DNA of 64,000 bases from Pachypanchax playfairii (GCA_006937955.1 SSNP01000108.1:1574934-1638933); one strand, 5' to 3'; shown: positions 23,434 through 36,654, counted from the first letter of the stretch. Notes: generated by a model from the sequence alone, not told the origin. Program-made: numbers and translations.

Positions 23434-23635
23434 CAGAGGTGTCAAAAGTAGGAGTTCAAAGTAAAAATCCTGCCATGTTTTTGGATCTACCTGTATATCT
23501 AGAACAGGTGTTTTCACCAACTAGCTCATCTACCTGGTAAAGAAGCTGTGCTAATTGAATTCAGCTGGTTTAGTGATGGTTGGAACAGCTGCTGGACTGG
23601 ATTTTTACTTTCGACTCCTACTTTTGACACCTCTG
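23434..23635. mobile_element. Small hAT MITE, 202 bp
   Basis: Inverted ends of 37 bp starting CAGAGGTGTCAAAAGTAGGA (two mismatches) lie between 8-bp duplications CTAATTGC at 23426-23433 and 23636-23643. No coding capacity. Confidence 0.9.
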
Positions 23636-23931
23636 CTAATTGCTAACTGCTATCTCTTTGTGTTCCATTAAACTGATGTCACTTACGTTAGTCCTACTAA
23701 CCTGAAGGCTTTTTCTCCCATACTTACTCTCAATCTGAGTTCTGCTCTAACGGGGAGTCACTTCTTCTGCCGTTCATATCACTTACCTTTCCAGTCCTGG
23801 TGGCAACACCCAGCCGGTTCTGATCCTGCATTCAGCTCAGATTACAGCACCTGCAAAACAGAAGACAAAAATACGAATCAAGACAGCTGAATTGTTGCAA
23901 CGTTGCTCATTATTTCTTTTTTGTACACTTT

Positions 23932-24543
23932 AAGGCTGTATCACACCTGATAGTCCGATGGACTCGGTTCGATTGGGGACCAAAGTTGCAACATTGTTGC
24001 TGTTTTTAGTTGGTGCGGTTTGGATTCACACTGCACTCTATGAACCGAACCAAATAAGCTTTGGAGCATGTTACACCGCCTGTGGTGGCGCCGTAGAGTT
24101 TCTGCACTACTTTTTGTTGTTGTTGTTACTGCACTTCCTGGTGCTGCCGCGGGAGAGTGAAACGTAAACAAACTGGAGTAGCAGCAGATTCTGGTGGTTT
24201 TGATCTTTGTGTTTGGTGAATGTAAAAGATCAATATTCTGCATCACTGGGTTCAGATTGAGCAGATAACGAGGTAGAGGACTACACGAGGCGGCTGAGAC
24301 GGCTGTACAATATAGTCCACGTCCTGCATTTTGTGCGGTTTCGCAGTGGTTGTGTTCACACGTACAATCGAACCGCACCAGAGTTTGTTTCAAACAAACC
24401 GAGACCCATGAGTTCGATTGTTTGGTCCGAATCAATGTTCGGTTGCCCGTTCACACCTCCCCAACCGAACCAGACTTTCTGGGCAAACGAACTAGAGTTC
24501 GATTCAATTGGACTAAACAGGGCTGGTAGTAATGCACCCTAAA
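23932..24543. mobile_element. MITE with imperfect inverted ends, about 610 bp
   Basis: Left end AAGGCTGTATCACACC and right end (inverted) TTAGGGTGCATTACTACC, with subterminal GGTTCGATTGG / TTCGATTGTTTGG motifs repeated in both orientations. The style matches fish PIF/Harbinger-type MITEs, but the target duplication is not clear, so exact ends are uncertain. The interior is CpG-richer than the flanks. Confidence 0.6.
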
Positions 24544-26949
24544 ATAACAGTCTCATTTTACTTACCAGTCCTCTTGTAATCCTGTACATTGGAGTTTGGT
24601 CCAAGCAGATCTGTTACAGTAAAGTTACATTCAGCTCTACTGAACACAAATCCATAGTTAAAAATGTTAAACCTCTAATAACATAGTCTTCTCATAATGG
24701 TTGACCGCACAAAACCAAAACCTAGTTTTTGGAAAAGGAGATCACTTAAAGACCTTGCCAAGACCCTGTAAAGACCATATGCATTCTGGATGATATATAC
24801 AGTATTTAATGTGCTGAAAATTGAAGCTTTTAAAATGTGAAACATCACCACAAATCACAGAACTGAAAATCCCCTAACAGCATACTAACTAGTTTAAACA
24901 CAATGTGTAAAAATGTTGAGTTTTACTTAATGATAAGAACTAAGTAAAGCACAGTAACTGCACAGGTTTTAGCCTTTACATTGTGAAATGGTGGTGTCTA
25001 AAGCTGTATAAGCATAGATATTGCCTGTCTAACACTCATGATTTCCCCAACAATGTACAAATAAATATGTTTTGTATTTTTGAGGTGGGAAACTACTAAC
25101 ATGACATCAGTCGTGTTAATGATGCTAGCTTTAAGAAAAGAAATGACTGAGTATGAGCTTTCTTGGCACTTTCCCATTCAAATGAAGCATCAAATACAAG
25201 CCATTAGCTTTGTGCAAGCTCAGACATTTTTTTGCTATGAAATACATGTGAAGGGTTAAAAAACAACACAAGCTGTCATTTGCTTAGCATGAAAACATTC
25301 TGCAAAGAAAACAGATGATGTTCAAAACATAATGAATTTTTGATGCCTCGGTGGAGCTCTAATGTACAGCAGATGAAAAACTGTTTGAGTGTCCTAAAGA
25401 TAGTTTGTCAAGAAAGGAATGTGAAACACTTATTTGGAATGAGACCAACATGATGGAACTTTCACATCCAGTTATACAGTAATGTGTAATAAAAGTAGAG
25501 AATTTATGAAACAGTATATTCAAAAAGTCTTTAGAACACAGATGATGAGATAACAACTGATACATTCTGGGTGAAGGGTTAGCAGAGGATCACATTGGGG
25601 TAACTATAAAATCTAACTAGATATCCTGTTTTATTGCAAGATTTTAGGTCAATTGTGCTACTTTTTAAAAGTAATATAAAATAGATTGTGGACTCTTGCC
25701 TTTGTAAGATTTGAGAGAGTTGCTGTGGCTATGCTGTTGTTCAAATGACACATTAAATAAGTGAAGGAAATGTAATTTATTATAATATGTTTATCTAGGA
25801 TGCCTTTCGTCAGCTTGAGTAAACAAACAAACAAAAGAAAATCATTTTTTCAACATTCAGTTTTAGCTTTGCAACTCATATACATCAGCTAATATACTTT
25901 TCATGTATTTTATTTTTTCTTGTATTCTCATGACATCATTAAATGCATGAATATATTAAGGCATGTGCTGGAAAAAGGGCCAGAGGCACTGATTTTCTAT
26001 AAGAATTTCCATTTGTTTGACCTCAGCAAATATAAGATGAGATCGTGTGGAACTTTCTGCAAACTTCAGAACTTTAAACATTTCAATATTAAATAATGCA
26101 GGAATTATTTTTTTTCTTTTAAGGAGGAATTGGTTTTCTTCTCATAGATGTAGGCTCTAACAGGCTGCACTTACTTTTATAATTCAGATTCAAGTGTCAT
26201 GACATTTTCTAACAAACATCGCAGCTATTAATTAAAATGTATTATTTCAGTCAGAAAAATCCTGTATTCGTAACACTTAATTATAGTATGATTATAATTG
26301 CAATTACAGGCTTTTAAAATTGACGATTTTGCAAAATTTTGTCCATCCATTTCCATGGACCTTATGTTGATCTGCCCACTTTGCTTTTTCACATCTACAG
26401 TAGTTCTTGAATGAATAACAGATGTAAAAAGAAAATGTCATTAAAAAAAATCACCAAATTTCAGAACACTGTAAAATTGTAAAAATAAGCTGGTTTTACT
26501 ATTTTTACATCACTAGTTAGTTAATAGTTATGGGGGAATTTATCATTTTCTTTTTAAGACAAACATTAGTAGTAGTTTGGAGGAGGCGCAGCTGGTCTGG
26601 GGGTGTGGTCTGACAGTTCTCCTAGACCAGTCAGCTGAAAAATCACATGGGAGAAAGAAGTTGGGTGATACTCTGAAGAAGACTGCAGGGAGCAGTTGAA
26701 ACTGTCAGCAAAAGTATGAAAAACATATTTTAAAATTAATAACTAACGTTTGCCTTTAAAAGAAAGATAAATATTCTATATTACAAAGACAAAAATGAAC
26801 TTAATCAATGTAATAGTTATGAGTGGTTAATGTTTTGGGAACTTTGTTTGAACCATATTTTCTGGTTCACCTTATATGTCTTTGGAAAACGCTAATGCTT
26901 CAAAGACAAATCATAGTATTTAAGCTAAGACCAGGAAGAATAAGGTCAT
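24544..26949. other. AT-rich spacer
   Basis: No gene or named repeat. A GC-richer block at 26575-26700 (GGAGGAGGCGCAGCTGGTCT) may be part of an unidentified MITE. Confidence 0.35.
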
Positions 26950-27290
26950 TACCTGCTTGATCCTGTTTGGATTTGTCGGGGGGTTGGTACCTATCTCCAG
27001 AAGTGATTAGGCAAGATGTAGGGTACAACCTGGTGAGACTACCAGACCACCATAGTGCTGCAACAACGGTGCCCACTCAAATGTAGGGCCAGTTTAGAGT
27101 CACCTTTTTATTTAATGTCCATGATTTTGGCATGTGGGAGGAAAACTGGAGAACCCAGAAAAAACCTATGCATGCATGTAGAGAACATGCAAACTCCATG
27201 CTTAAAGGACCCTGGCTGGTTTCAAACCCAGGATCTTTTTGATGCATGGCAACAGGATTACCAACTATACTACTCTGCCCAGCATGCTGA
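26950..27290 (-). repeat. Degraded tRNA-SINE, reverse (copy A of the duplication)
   Basis: Shows GGCCAGTTTAGAGTCACC, GGCATGTGGGAGGAAAACTG, AGAACATGCAAACTCCATGC and a head-like CAAACCCAGGATCTTTTTGA. It was mostly copied with the segmental duplication and is not an independent insertion from 37960-38262. Confidence 0.75.
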
Positions 27291-29079
27291 ATCAAAATAA
27301 CTGGTCTTTCCCTTAATTTTGATCTGAGGCATCTTCCAGGAGATGACTTATGCTCTCGTTCTACTTTCTTCAGACTCAAAGATGAAGAATATAAGCTTTC
27401 ATTTCTTCATATAGTACTAAGCAGAGTTAACTTCAGTACTGCTTTTTGGTTTTATTGATGACATTTTCATCTATTTGGTTTTACTTGTTTTGTTTCTGCC
27501 ATTTTCCAGTTATACACTTCTCCTCAACTTCTCTTTCTGTTAACCATCAGCCTGAGGCCAGTGGCTCTAAACTGCCATTGTTACAACACATAACATCAAG
27601 TTTTAAACACATCATACAGATTAAACCATTTCTGAGGTGTATTTAAATCATTATGATGAAAACAAATCATCTTTCATTTATTTTACTCATTCTGTCATGT
27701 TTTAATGGTTTGTTCGAACTCCAAGTTTTTTACCCAGGCTTCAGACACACAGGATCCAGGAATCAGATACAGTGCTTTAATATGTATAGTGAATAGATAC
27801 AACGGTTAGAATGCGCTAGTTGTAGTCTGGAACAGGTACCTGGCTCGGGAGGAGTCCTGGCAGTGGAGGAGAGACAGGTTAGACACAGATCTGATCCGGG
27901 ATGAATATGAAATGCTGCAGTGTGCAGGGAACGTGCTCAAAGAACTCACGGATGGAGCGGTGCTGGAGAGGCAGAGGAAGGGTCCAGGGAACCAGCAGCG
28001 GTGGAGGTGATCCGGAGGCAGGGAGAGTGAGCACAGATCCACGGTGATAGGAATCCACGGGAGGCGTGGAAACAGGGGTGACAGCTGGTGGCTGTTCCGG
28101 GAGCAGGTGTGGAGATCAGAGGGGACCAGAGACAGACAGGGAAGCCAGGCAGGAGAGACGGTCGTGGAACGCACGACCTGAGGAACCCGTGACGAAAGAG
28201 TCCTCCTGGAGGCGCGGCGGATGGCCAGCGCAGAGGCACTCAGGTTTGGAGGAACGCTCCAAACAACGGGACTAGAAGAGGGGAAGGAGAAGGCAGGTTA
28301 GAACACTAACACTAAGAATGCTGTCAGACTCTGATCATTTGGCCCACACGTTACCACATAAAGGTTGTGGAACAAACTGGCGTCAGTCTCTGGTTCTCCC
28401 TCAGCTTAAATACCCAGCTCTCCTGAGCTGGGTAACGAGCCACACCTGCAGTCGCTCATCAGCTGCTGCCACGCCCTGCAAAGACAATTAGTGGACACAA
28501 ACACCACACACCGGCTGCTGAGATCCTGACACATTCATCCTACTGATTATTGATTATTAAACTTTATTCCTTAACATCAGTGCTGTTCTTAAACAGTTAA
28601 ACATTTCAAAAGGTCCTAAAATAATGTTTCTGATGAGCCTGTTTGTCAAAAACATCTGTGCCGTATAAATGTTGCAACATTCTGTGTGTGTGTGTGAAAG
28701 TTTGTGCAATACTGCAGCTCAAAGCTTCACTGTTAGTAAGGGGAGATCTCAGTTTACCTGAGATTAGTTTTAGCTACATTTGTGTAAAAACTATAAACTG
28801 GTTTTGGCCGTACTTACACAAAGAAACAGGCAACGTTGTCTGCTGTGACTAAGCACAAAGACGTGGAAAAACATTTGTCCAAATTGATAGTTTTTTTAAG
28901 ACTGCACTCTATCTTTCTGTAATTTAAACTAATTGTAACTCATAAAATGTCTTTGCTATATGAGACAATGTTCTATCATGTTGACAGACGTGTACTGAAG
29001 ACCTAAACCTCTAATGTCTGTTCATTTACAGGCAGTCAGGAGCTGGAGAGAATATGAGATTACACTTTTTGCAATCACT
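26990..29079 (+). repeat. Segmental duplication, copy A
   Basis: Direct, high-identity counterpart of 37965-40621. Shared segments include GATGTAGGGTACAACCTGGT (27016 region), TTCTTCAGACTCAAAGATGA, CAGTTATACACTTCTCCTCA and CAGGCAGTCAGGAGCTGGAG. Alignable parts differ by scattered substitutions and small indels, including a TG repeat of 14 nt here against 26 nt in copy B. Copy A carries one private insertion, the solo LTR at 27693-28531. Similarity ends at GCAATCACT. Confidence 0.92.
27693..28531 (-). mobile_element. Solo LTR, 839 bp
   Basis: Starts TGTCA and ends TGACA (TG...CA) between 5-bp duplications CATTC at 27688-27692 and 28532-28536; copy B of the segmental duplication has a single CATTC and no insert. 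On the minus strand there is a TATA-like GGGTATTTAAGC (near 28410), followed much later by an ATTAAA poly-A signal (near 27776), so transcription would run leftward. A 5-bp duplication fits a Ty3/Gypsy- or ERV-type LTR. No internal region remains. Confidence 0.88.
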
Positions 29080-30017
29080 CAAAAGATCAGCATGGATTTG
29101 GCTGTCAACAGTTTGCTAAAGCCATGCTGGCAGCTATAAAGGGATTGAAATCTCCTTCTCTCCTTTGGATAGTGTAGTTTTAGTGAGTGGAGGGAAGGAG
29201 GGAGGTATGTTACCCAAAATTTGTAGCAAAAAAGTGATTACTAGTGAACACCATTACCAATAGCATTTCCCAAGCCTCCTTTTGTTGTCTGGGGGGGGAG
29301 ACAAGGGATTTCATTCAGGTTCAGATTAGATTTGTGCGTGTCGGTGTGCTCATGTGCTTGCACATTCGCTGGGACTTTCATGTGTGTTTCTGTTCTGCAA
29401 AGAAACCAAAGGGGTGGCAACATTCTTTACAAGGAGCTTGGATGTCAGGAAACCATTGTCTGTGTGCCTGGATGACAGGTGAGAAGCCCTGGCAATGGAT
29501 GGTGCCCTGTAGCTGAAAAAATAAAAATAAAAATGGAGCCATTGTTATAGAGGCCTTGAGCAAGAATATCTGCAGGAGTCTGAGGGTCAAACCACTCCTC
29601 GTAATAACCTGTCTCTAGGGAAAAACATTTGTCTTGTTGGCAAAATGAAAACCCAAATTGCTCTTTGCACAGGATAAAAGAGCATCTGCAGTGGATGAGC
29701 ACTAAGTCCACGTATGTTTTACAAAGCAAACATTGTGTGCGCTCGCTCAGAAAGGTTCAAGCATTTAAGTTGGAGGTTGTATATCTGTGTAAAATCTTAA
29801 TTATCTATCTACTAAAAAAATAACAGGGACTTTTTTAAAGTAATATGTGCCATTTGATAAACTAAATACATACTGGATTAACATTTTGCAATGATTTTTA
29901 AAGGAATTTCAGAATGTCAAAATTTGTTTTGTTTCCTACTTGAGAACAATTTCATTTCCTTCGCTTTTTCTTTGCTGTCAACTTTGAATTATCTTTAAAA
30001 CCTCTAATATAATCTAT
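29080..30017. other. Spacer, nothing recognised
   Basis: Non-coding with a G-run at 29291-29298; short ORFs on both strands overlap each other and look incidental. Confidence 0.4.
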
Positions 30018-30278
30018 TGTTTTGTACCAGCTGGATTTGCAGTGGTCATTGCGTGAAAGGTGGGGAATGCCCTGAACAGATCAGCAAGTACACTGCTGGG
30101 CCACAGAGTGACAATCAACCATTCATACTCACACCTAGAACCAGTTTAGCATTGTCAATTACCTTAACATTCATGGGGGGACAAAACTGTAGTACCCCGA
30201 GACTGCCCATGAATGACAATGTACAAACTCCAAGATCTATGTCCCAACAGGTATTTGAACACTGGAGCTGTTATTAAA
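30018..30278 (-). repeat. Degraded tRNA-SINE, reverse
   Basis: Body landmarks GCCACAGAGTGACAATCAAC, CATTCATACTCACACCTAGA and a head-like GGTATTTGAACACTGGAGCT are in the order expected for the GGAT-tailed teleost SINE, with many changes. Confidence 0.65.
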
Positions 30279-30507
30279 GCACATATAACTTGGCTGATGT
30301 CTGTTAGGAAAAAGCCAGAATATTTAATATTATTATCCTAAATCTTACTTTTCTGTTAACTTTGGAAATTCAAATTTTCCATTTATCACTGAATGTTCCA
30401 TCAAAAATAAGTCAGTATAACAAATAGACATAGCAAACTTTGTTTAAAAGACTTCAGAATATTAAGAATTTGTGGGTTTTATTTTTCGGTTTACTTATTC
30501 CATCACT

Positions 30508-30612
30508 TGCCCAGGGTGTGACCCCGTCTCTCGCTCAATGACTGCTTGAGATAAGCACTAGCTCCCCGCGACCCTGAACAAGAATAAGCAAGTAATGACT
30601 GATTGACTGACT
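30508..30612 (+). repeat. tRNA-SINE 3' end, forward
   Basis: CCAGGGTGTGACCCCGTCTC, ATGACTGCTTGAGATAAGCA and GCGACCCTGAACAAGAATAA are the conserved 3' body; the tail is GACTGATTGACTGAC, not GGAT units. Confidence 0.75.
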
Positions 30613-30699
30613 TATTCCATCTCTTATATCAGGCTGTTGCCTTTAATGTTGATTTATGCATTTTTTTAAGTTTCAGTATGTTTCAGTTCACTTCATTTT

Positions 30700-31015
30700 T
30701 TCCTGTTTGCCATTCAGCCTTGTTTTCCCTCAGTCATCTTAGATCTCTTTAGCAGATGCAGGACATGTGATAGTAATCAGTTCCAGCTGTTCACATTTAC
30801 AAATCTCTCCTCCCAGGATATCTACTCCTTATTTTCTCCAGATCTTTATCAGGCCATTCTGTTTGCTTCTACAAGTTCGGTTTCTGTGTCTTTCTTTGAC
30901 TGCCATTCTCAGTTGAGTTGTTTTCTGCCTTTTGTTATTAAAATTAGATTTTCATTTGCTCCAAGTCCTGACTCTGATGTCTTTGATCTGGGTCCTCTAC
31001 AAAAAGGCATAATGA
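30700..31015 (+). repeat. Possible decayed LTR fragment
   Basis: T/C-rich run containing GTTATTAAAATTAGATTTTC and CCTGACTCTGATGTCTTTGA, similar in style to the R-U5 part of teleost Gypsy LTRs. No termini or duplication identified. Confidence 0.3.
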
Positions 31016-31735
31016 GCTCATCTAAGCAGAATTTCTAAAAACCCAGACGACTGGACTGACACTGAAGCCTAGTGTTTATAGAGACATTATGTGATGGAAT
31101 AAATTACATATGATTGAGATTGGCAGAAAAAACCTGTGTGGCCTTTTAATTTACTTCTCTGTCTATTCCATTGCTGGGAAAAAAGGACACCACTGTACAG
31201 AAATCATTTTTAAAAGCTATTTACCAGGTCGTGCAAAAACAACAACAACAAAATCACTTTTAAATTTAATACCAACACAACGCTCTAAACAACACACTGG
31301 AACATTTCACAACTAATCAGCTAAACTGGCAAGAGATCAGTGATTAAAAAAAATATTTGGTGATCAAGGGTTAAACAAATTTTAAAGGTCAGTGCTGGTG
31401 AACTGTTCAAAGATTCAAGAAGATGGAAAAAAAAAAATACAGTTGCACGGTGGCAAAGTTTGTTTTAGAACAACAAGGTACAGCGTTTGACTTCCAATTG
31501 GGACTTTTTTGTATGTGTACTTTTACATGCATAAGCATATTGTTTTTTGTTAATCACAAGGAATCATAGACAGTGGTGACTGGTCATTCCAGATTAGGTT
31601 TATAAACTGATATTTAATGATGTGTTTATAGAAGTTGAATTAATCTTTTAGTGTTAATATGACAGGCAATATTTGCTTAAGATCAGACATTCCTGCAAAG
31701 ATGTAAGCCATATTAAATATCATTTTATACCACTT
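31016..31735. other. AT-rich spacer
   Basis: No recognised feature. Confidence 0.4.
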
Positions 31736-32820
31736 TTAAAGAGGCCGTTTTACACACATGTCATGACTGTGGGTATTTCTGAAGTATTAACTTGTAATAT
31801 GAAACATTTTATATCTAAAAAACATTAGGAAGCACTGTGTAGGCGCCAAATGCTTATTTTATGTTTAGCGTTGAATTTGCCCAAATATTATGTGTATTTG
31901 ATATTAATATTTCATATCATAGCTTGATGTTGATAATATGTTAGATATTTTGTAAACTCATGGTTGATATAATTTAGGTTAAAAAACAAACATATGTACA
32001 AGGTTAAAACGTGGATTCGGAATAATGACATTAAGTTACGTAGTGGGCCTTTAATGTGTGTGGGAATGCTGCAGTAGCAGGGCAGCAGTCATTGACATGG
32101 CTAGAGGAAGGTTGGAGCCGCACGGTTTTCTGACCGTGGTCCGTGTAACGTAGTCTGTGTGGGACTTGTGTCATCATAATTTACATCCGTGGACAGTTAG
32201 GAGTGTATTTTCATTTGGATTCGTTTTTGTTATCCTTTTAGTTTTCAATAAAATTACCAAACGTGAATATGGTGGAAGACTTCGTTTATTTTTTGGATCC
32301 TGGAACACGCGTCAGCCACAAAGCTCCAACTTATGAAGATTTTTAGTTTTTTCTTTCGAAAATATCCTACACACTGATTAAGAGACCTTTCAATCTATCT
32401 GCGTGAAGAGTTGTCAGGCTTCGGCTGCAACTCATGAATATTCATTATGTGAATTTACTGGACTCAGATTGGCTAACAAACTAGCCTATGAAAGCAAGGC
32501 ATGCTGTTTCCTCCCCCACAGAACACAGAGTATCTTCCGGTTCGTTATGTGTTTATGCTAGCAGCTTTTAGCCAGCAACATGCTAGGCATGGTCTCAACT
32601 GCGGGAGCTGATGAATACTACTGAGCAAAGGAGTTGTGACGTAACAAATACAGGCTTTTTGAACTCGGGTGTTATTGCCACCTGCGTAGTTTGAGATAAA
32701 AACTAAAAGAGAAGTTGTTGTGCTGTGTTCACACCCACTATGAAGGTAAGAACACCTGTGGATCTAAAATATTTAACAGAAACCTCAGAAAAACCGTTTT
32801 TAATGGAATGCCCTCTTTAA
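31736..32820 (-). mobile_element. TTAA MITE family A, copy 5, interrupted by a solo LTR
   Basis: TTAAAGAGGCC at the left and GCCCTCTTTAA at the right. After removal of 31838-32371 and one CACTG it matches the other family A copies in the same orientation as copy 1. The CCAAT box (CAGATTGGCTAAC) and ATGAAG|GTAAGA module are intact. Confidence 0.9.
31838..32371 (+). mobile_element. Solo LTR, 534 bp, nested in MITE copy 5
   Basis: TGTAGG...CCTACA ends lie between 5-bp duplications CACTG at 31833-31837 and 32372-32376. The uninterrupted MITE consensus (AAACACTGATTAA) gives the empty site. An AATAAA poly-A signal at 32247-32252 puts the LTR on the plus strand. It is unrelated in sequence to the solo LTR at 27693. 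Confidence 0.88.
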
Positions 32821-33984
32821 AAAGATCAGAGTAAGTGCAGGTGTGAAAAAAACTTAAATTTTGCCTGCTTGTAAATTTCAAGGACAGTGTCATTGTCCTC
32901 CAAAAATGAAAGAATGTACAGGAAATCAGGGATAATGTAGAATACAAGAAGGCAAATTGTAGCGGATTATTCCATCTCATTTTGGCCTTGGTGATAGATT
33001 AAACCTCAATGTTGAAAGACATTGTTTTGTTCAAGGGTGGAAGTGACTTTGCTAAGACGTTGTGAGATAAGAAGGTAACTATTATTAGTTTAATGGGAAT
33101 GATAGTCTGCCCAAAGCAGTGTGCGGAAGTGGCATGGGAGCATCATTTTTCTTTTCCAGCCTTTTCTTGCACTGCATAAAGCTTTGGTAGAAGTGAGAGA
33201 AAAACCTACAAAACCGGTTTTCGAGGGAAAAAAAAAAAATAGAAGACATGGAGTTGGATCGTAATGATGGCTGCAGCATTAGAGGTACAGAAGCATTTGA
33301 AAATTTAGAGATTCCTTGTCAAATTATAAACCTAAACTTATAAAAGAGTTGAAGGCACAGATTTAACCTTTTGATGGTAAATGCATGAAATACCTGATGT
33401 CTTTCTAGGGCCTACAAGTCTTTAAAGTGTATCTGACATGATTTCGACAAAACTTACATTCACTCTAAAAATAGTATGTTTATGCTTTAGGAAACCATAC
33501 TCACACATTTCAACACAAAATTATGATACATCACAATTAAGTGAGTTAAAAATTTACCAGCCCTGTTTCACCATGACATCTCACCATTTTTTCCCCAAGT
33601 AGCATGCAATGTCATTATTTGAACCATGACGCCTTTGTTTACACTGTGATTGTTGGTTTTGTCCAAAACAGAAGCTCGTGTCATTTGCTAAATGTAGCTA
33701 TTTAGCATTAGCCCATGCTGAAAAGTACTTATACTGCTAAATAAAACAAAATGTTAGACTTTAAACATACATGCTTTGAAGACAAGGCTTAGATGCAGTG
33801 GTGTGCAGAAGAGACTGCAGGAGACTGTGTGACCAGACATATGAGCACAAAAGAGGGGAACGATTTGAGGAGGAGAGATATTTTCATCTACAGAATAAAT
33901 GGAACCATGATGAGAGGCCACACATCAGCCAACCTATATACATCTTCCTTTGGCAGAGGAAGAGATACAGATTATGAATGCTAA
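32821..33984. other. Spacer, nothing recognised
   Basis: AT-rich, no exon or named repeat seen. Confidence 0.4.
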
Positions 33985-34250
33985 GACTCGAATACTTCGA
34001 ACTATCCCAAATCCAGCACCCTGAGACCATGCACCACATGTAAAGACGGAGGCTGAAGAGTCGTGAGTGTGAGATCCACAATCCAGAATGAAACATCAAA
34101 GATCCATAAGCACATCAAGGAGACTGTAGAACCTTCAAACTCCCAGGCCTCTGGTAGAGGACCGGAGCTTGGAGGGAGGAGAGACCGCTGGATGGGCAGT
34201 CCTATCTGCAGCCTCAACATCCAGATTATGTATGGATCAGTTATGCATTA
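33985..34250 (+). pseudogene. RLE-type LINE fragment with internal deletion
   Basis: With stops tolerated, the plus strand reads YPKSSTLRPCTTCKDGG, then RVVSVRSTIQNETSKIHKHI. This is the region following the reverse transcriptase of the LINE that also occurs at 50925-52150 (HPKSSNLRMYTS ... RKGGQGLV). It then jumps to sequence resembling that LINE's 3'UTR (CCAGGCCTCTGGTAGAGGAC). In-frame TGA and the deletion make it dead. Confidence 0.7.
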
Positions 34251-34315
34251 AGGCTTTGCAATGGCCACCAGCCACTGAAGGGAAGTAAGGATGCATTTAA
34301 ATGTCAACACATTCC

Positions 34316-34936
34316 TTAAAGCTGCTATACTTAATTACAAAATTAGCAACAAATTAGCAACAAATTAGCTTAACATTAGCTTAACATTTTTTTTTCATGC
34401 CCATTAAAAACGTTTTAACACAGCATGGAGAAAAATATGTTGTGAAAATAAAAAAAAAAATTAAGTGGTTCTCTCGCATTTGTCTAAAAACATCAACCAA
34501 TCAAAGGGTTCGGCCCGAAAGGAATGATTGGACAGTCTCTCCAGCGATACAGACTTCCGCATTTATTTGGCTTCTGTGCTCCTAAAAAACTGAGACATAT
34601 TACCGCAGCACACCACTGCTGCAGTGTTCGCCGCTCTACCATGTCACAGCAGGAGAAACAGCCGCCGGCTGGTTCCGCGTCAGGTTCAGGACAAAGTAAC
34701 AATTAATGTCAGTTGTTCGTTGTTATATTGTTTTCACTTACCGGTGATTCCGCCATGTTTTGGTACTTGAATGAACTGCGGACCAGTGTCTTGCACTCGG
34801 TCGTCTTCTGGGGCTACGCGTGCTTCCAGTCTGGGGGGGGTGGCTTAGGAATTCTACCCGACGGGAGGGGCGAGAGTTCTGTGACTTTGTTGACAGTCTA
34901 AGCTAGGCAATGTGAAATCAGGGATATCAGCTTTAA
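34316..34936. mobile_element. TTAA MITE family C, 621 bp
   Basis: Ends TTAAAGCTGCTATAC and (inverted) TTAAAGCTGATATCC lie at TTAA sites 34316-34319 and 34933-34936. The interior is GC-rich with CCAAT boxes in both orientations (ACCAATCAAAGG, ATGATTGGACAG). Minus strand: ATGGCGGAATCACCG directly followed by the consensus donor GTAAGT (ATG at 34756, donor at 34741). Plus strand: ATG at 34641 opening a 21-codon frame, MSQQEKQPPAGSASGSGQSN plus one residue. The two starts converge, so at most one is likely genuine. Confidence 0.8.
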
Positions 34937-36654
34937 GAAAAACATCCTTCCGTCTAAGTTTAAAAATGTAGATTTTTACCAAACTGTGAAATTCAAGTTT
35001 GAGCATCATGAGCTGATGATTTTTCAATCTCCAAATCCTAGCATTTTAAGGAATCTGTAGATGGACATCGAATGAACAATTTGTTCACCTATATTTTCAC
35101 TTAAATGTTCAGTCCTTGTATGTGCATATTTTTCTGACTGCTACTCTACACTGGCAGCTGACTGACTGTAAGTGTCTGAAACCAGAGGGCACTTGCGAAA
35201 TCCAATTCCTTGCACATTTAGTTGTTGCCTGCAAACTTGTATTCACAATGCTTATTCAGTACCCCAGTGATTCGAAGCCTATTGAGGGTACTTTTCCCTT
35301 TCAATGTTGCCACTAGTCATTTCATAGAGCAGCACAACAATACAAGTCAGGGCAAAAACGTTACAGTGAGCGACAATGATTGAGTCTATGTATTAGTGTC
35401 ATTTATGTGTGTGGGGTGGATTTTTGCTAAACTGAAGAAAATACAACTATTTTGACCACACAGTGCAGATCTTCAAAAATCTGAACTTCTAAACACTTCA
35501 ATATGATAAGCATATCTTTTTTTATATATTTGCAGCATATGGCACCATATGCATATGGTTTTATGTAATATTTTCAATATTAATCTTAACCTTTTATAAA
35601 ATAATATTGACCATTATATTAATTTTCTTACAAAACATGAATCGAAAAAATACAAGCCTGAATAAAAGGACTCAGAGGAAGCAGATGTCTGCCGGGCAAT
35701 TAATTTCCCCCATAAATTGATTTATATTATTTTCTCATGTCCCTAAAAAGGTAATTAGTATAGTTTCATAATGCCACAACAAAAACCATCCATGCACACA
35801 GTTTCATCAAAGAGAAGTTCTGCTCTTGCTTGTATCTTACTTTTGACTGTTTGGAGGCGGGTACCATTGGCAGCACTGAACCTCACGATTGGTAATTTCC
35901 AATCAATTACACCTACATGACGAGGGTCTTTATTCCAGAACTGGAACACAAAGTTGACTCAGGACATTAAGGTAAAACTAAAAGTAGCAGAAAACAGCAG
36001 CTATATAAGAAAATAATTAATGCAGTGAGGATTCTTTTTAAAAAGTGAAGAGTTCCCTTATGTCTGTATGAGCCATTTCACCAATTGCCTTAATGTCCCA
36101 AGCTGACTGAATGTTCTGGTTCTGGAGTGAAGACCTCATTATGTGGGTGTGACTGACTGGAAATGATCAATATAAAAAAATCTTTAAACCAGTTTTAGAC
36201 CACTGTCTTGTGACCAGATGAAAATTAAAAAGAAGTCCATAGGTAAAAGTATGTTGGCACAGTAACATCTAGAACATCATCAAATTTTGACTTATTTTTG
36301 GTATGTTTAACATTCATTTTCAATGAGACATGTTTTTTGATGTATCATTTCTATGGTAACTGGAAAAACCACCCAATAATGATAATGGACATCTGGTGAC
36401 CAACGTGGTCAGTTTGATGTGTCACACACGTAATAACATCTGGTAGGTTTATGCTGTAGGCCATGGGTTTAGGTGATCTGAATCGCCATGGTAATGCAGA
36501 TTAGCCATTAAAACTTATTTCATATCAGCTGCTAGATCATTTGTAATCATTTTGACAAAATCACAGTAAATTTTTCTATCTAAAGAGATCAATTTAGATG
36601 TGAAGAATGATGGGTGTCTGTCATATTGAATGTAAGCAATACATTTGACAGGCC
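34937..36654. other. AT-rich spacer
   Basis: No recognised feature. Confidence 0.4.

Noticed and set aside
27806..28275. Opposed ORFs of 97-122 codons inside the solo LTR
   Set aside because: They lie wholly inside an LTR with TG...CA ends and target duplication, overlap in opposite strands, and show no protein motif.
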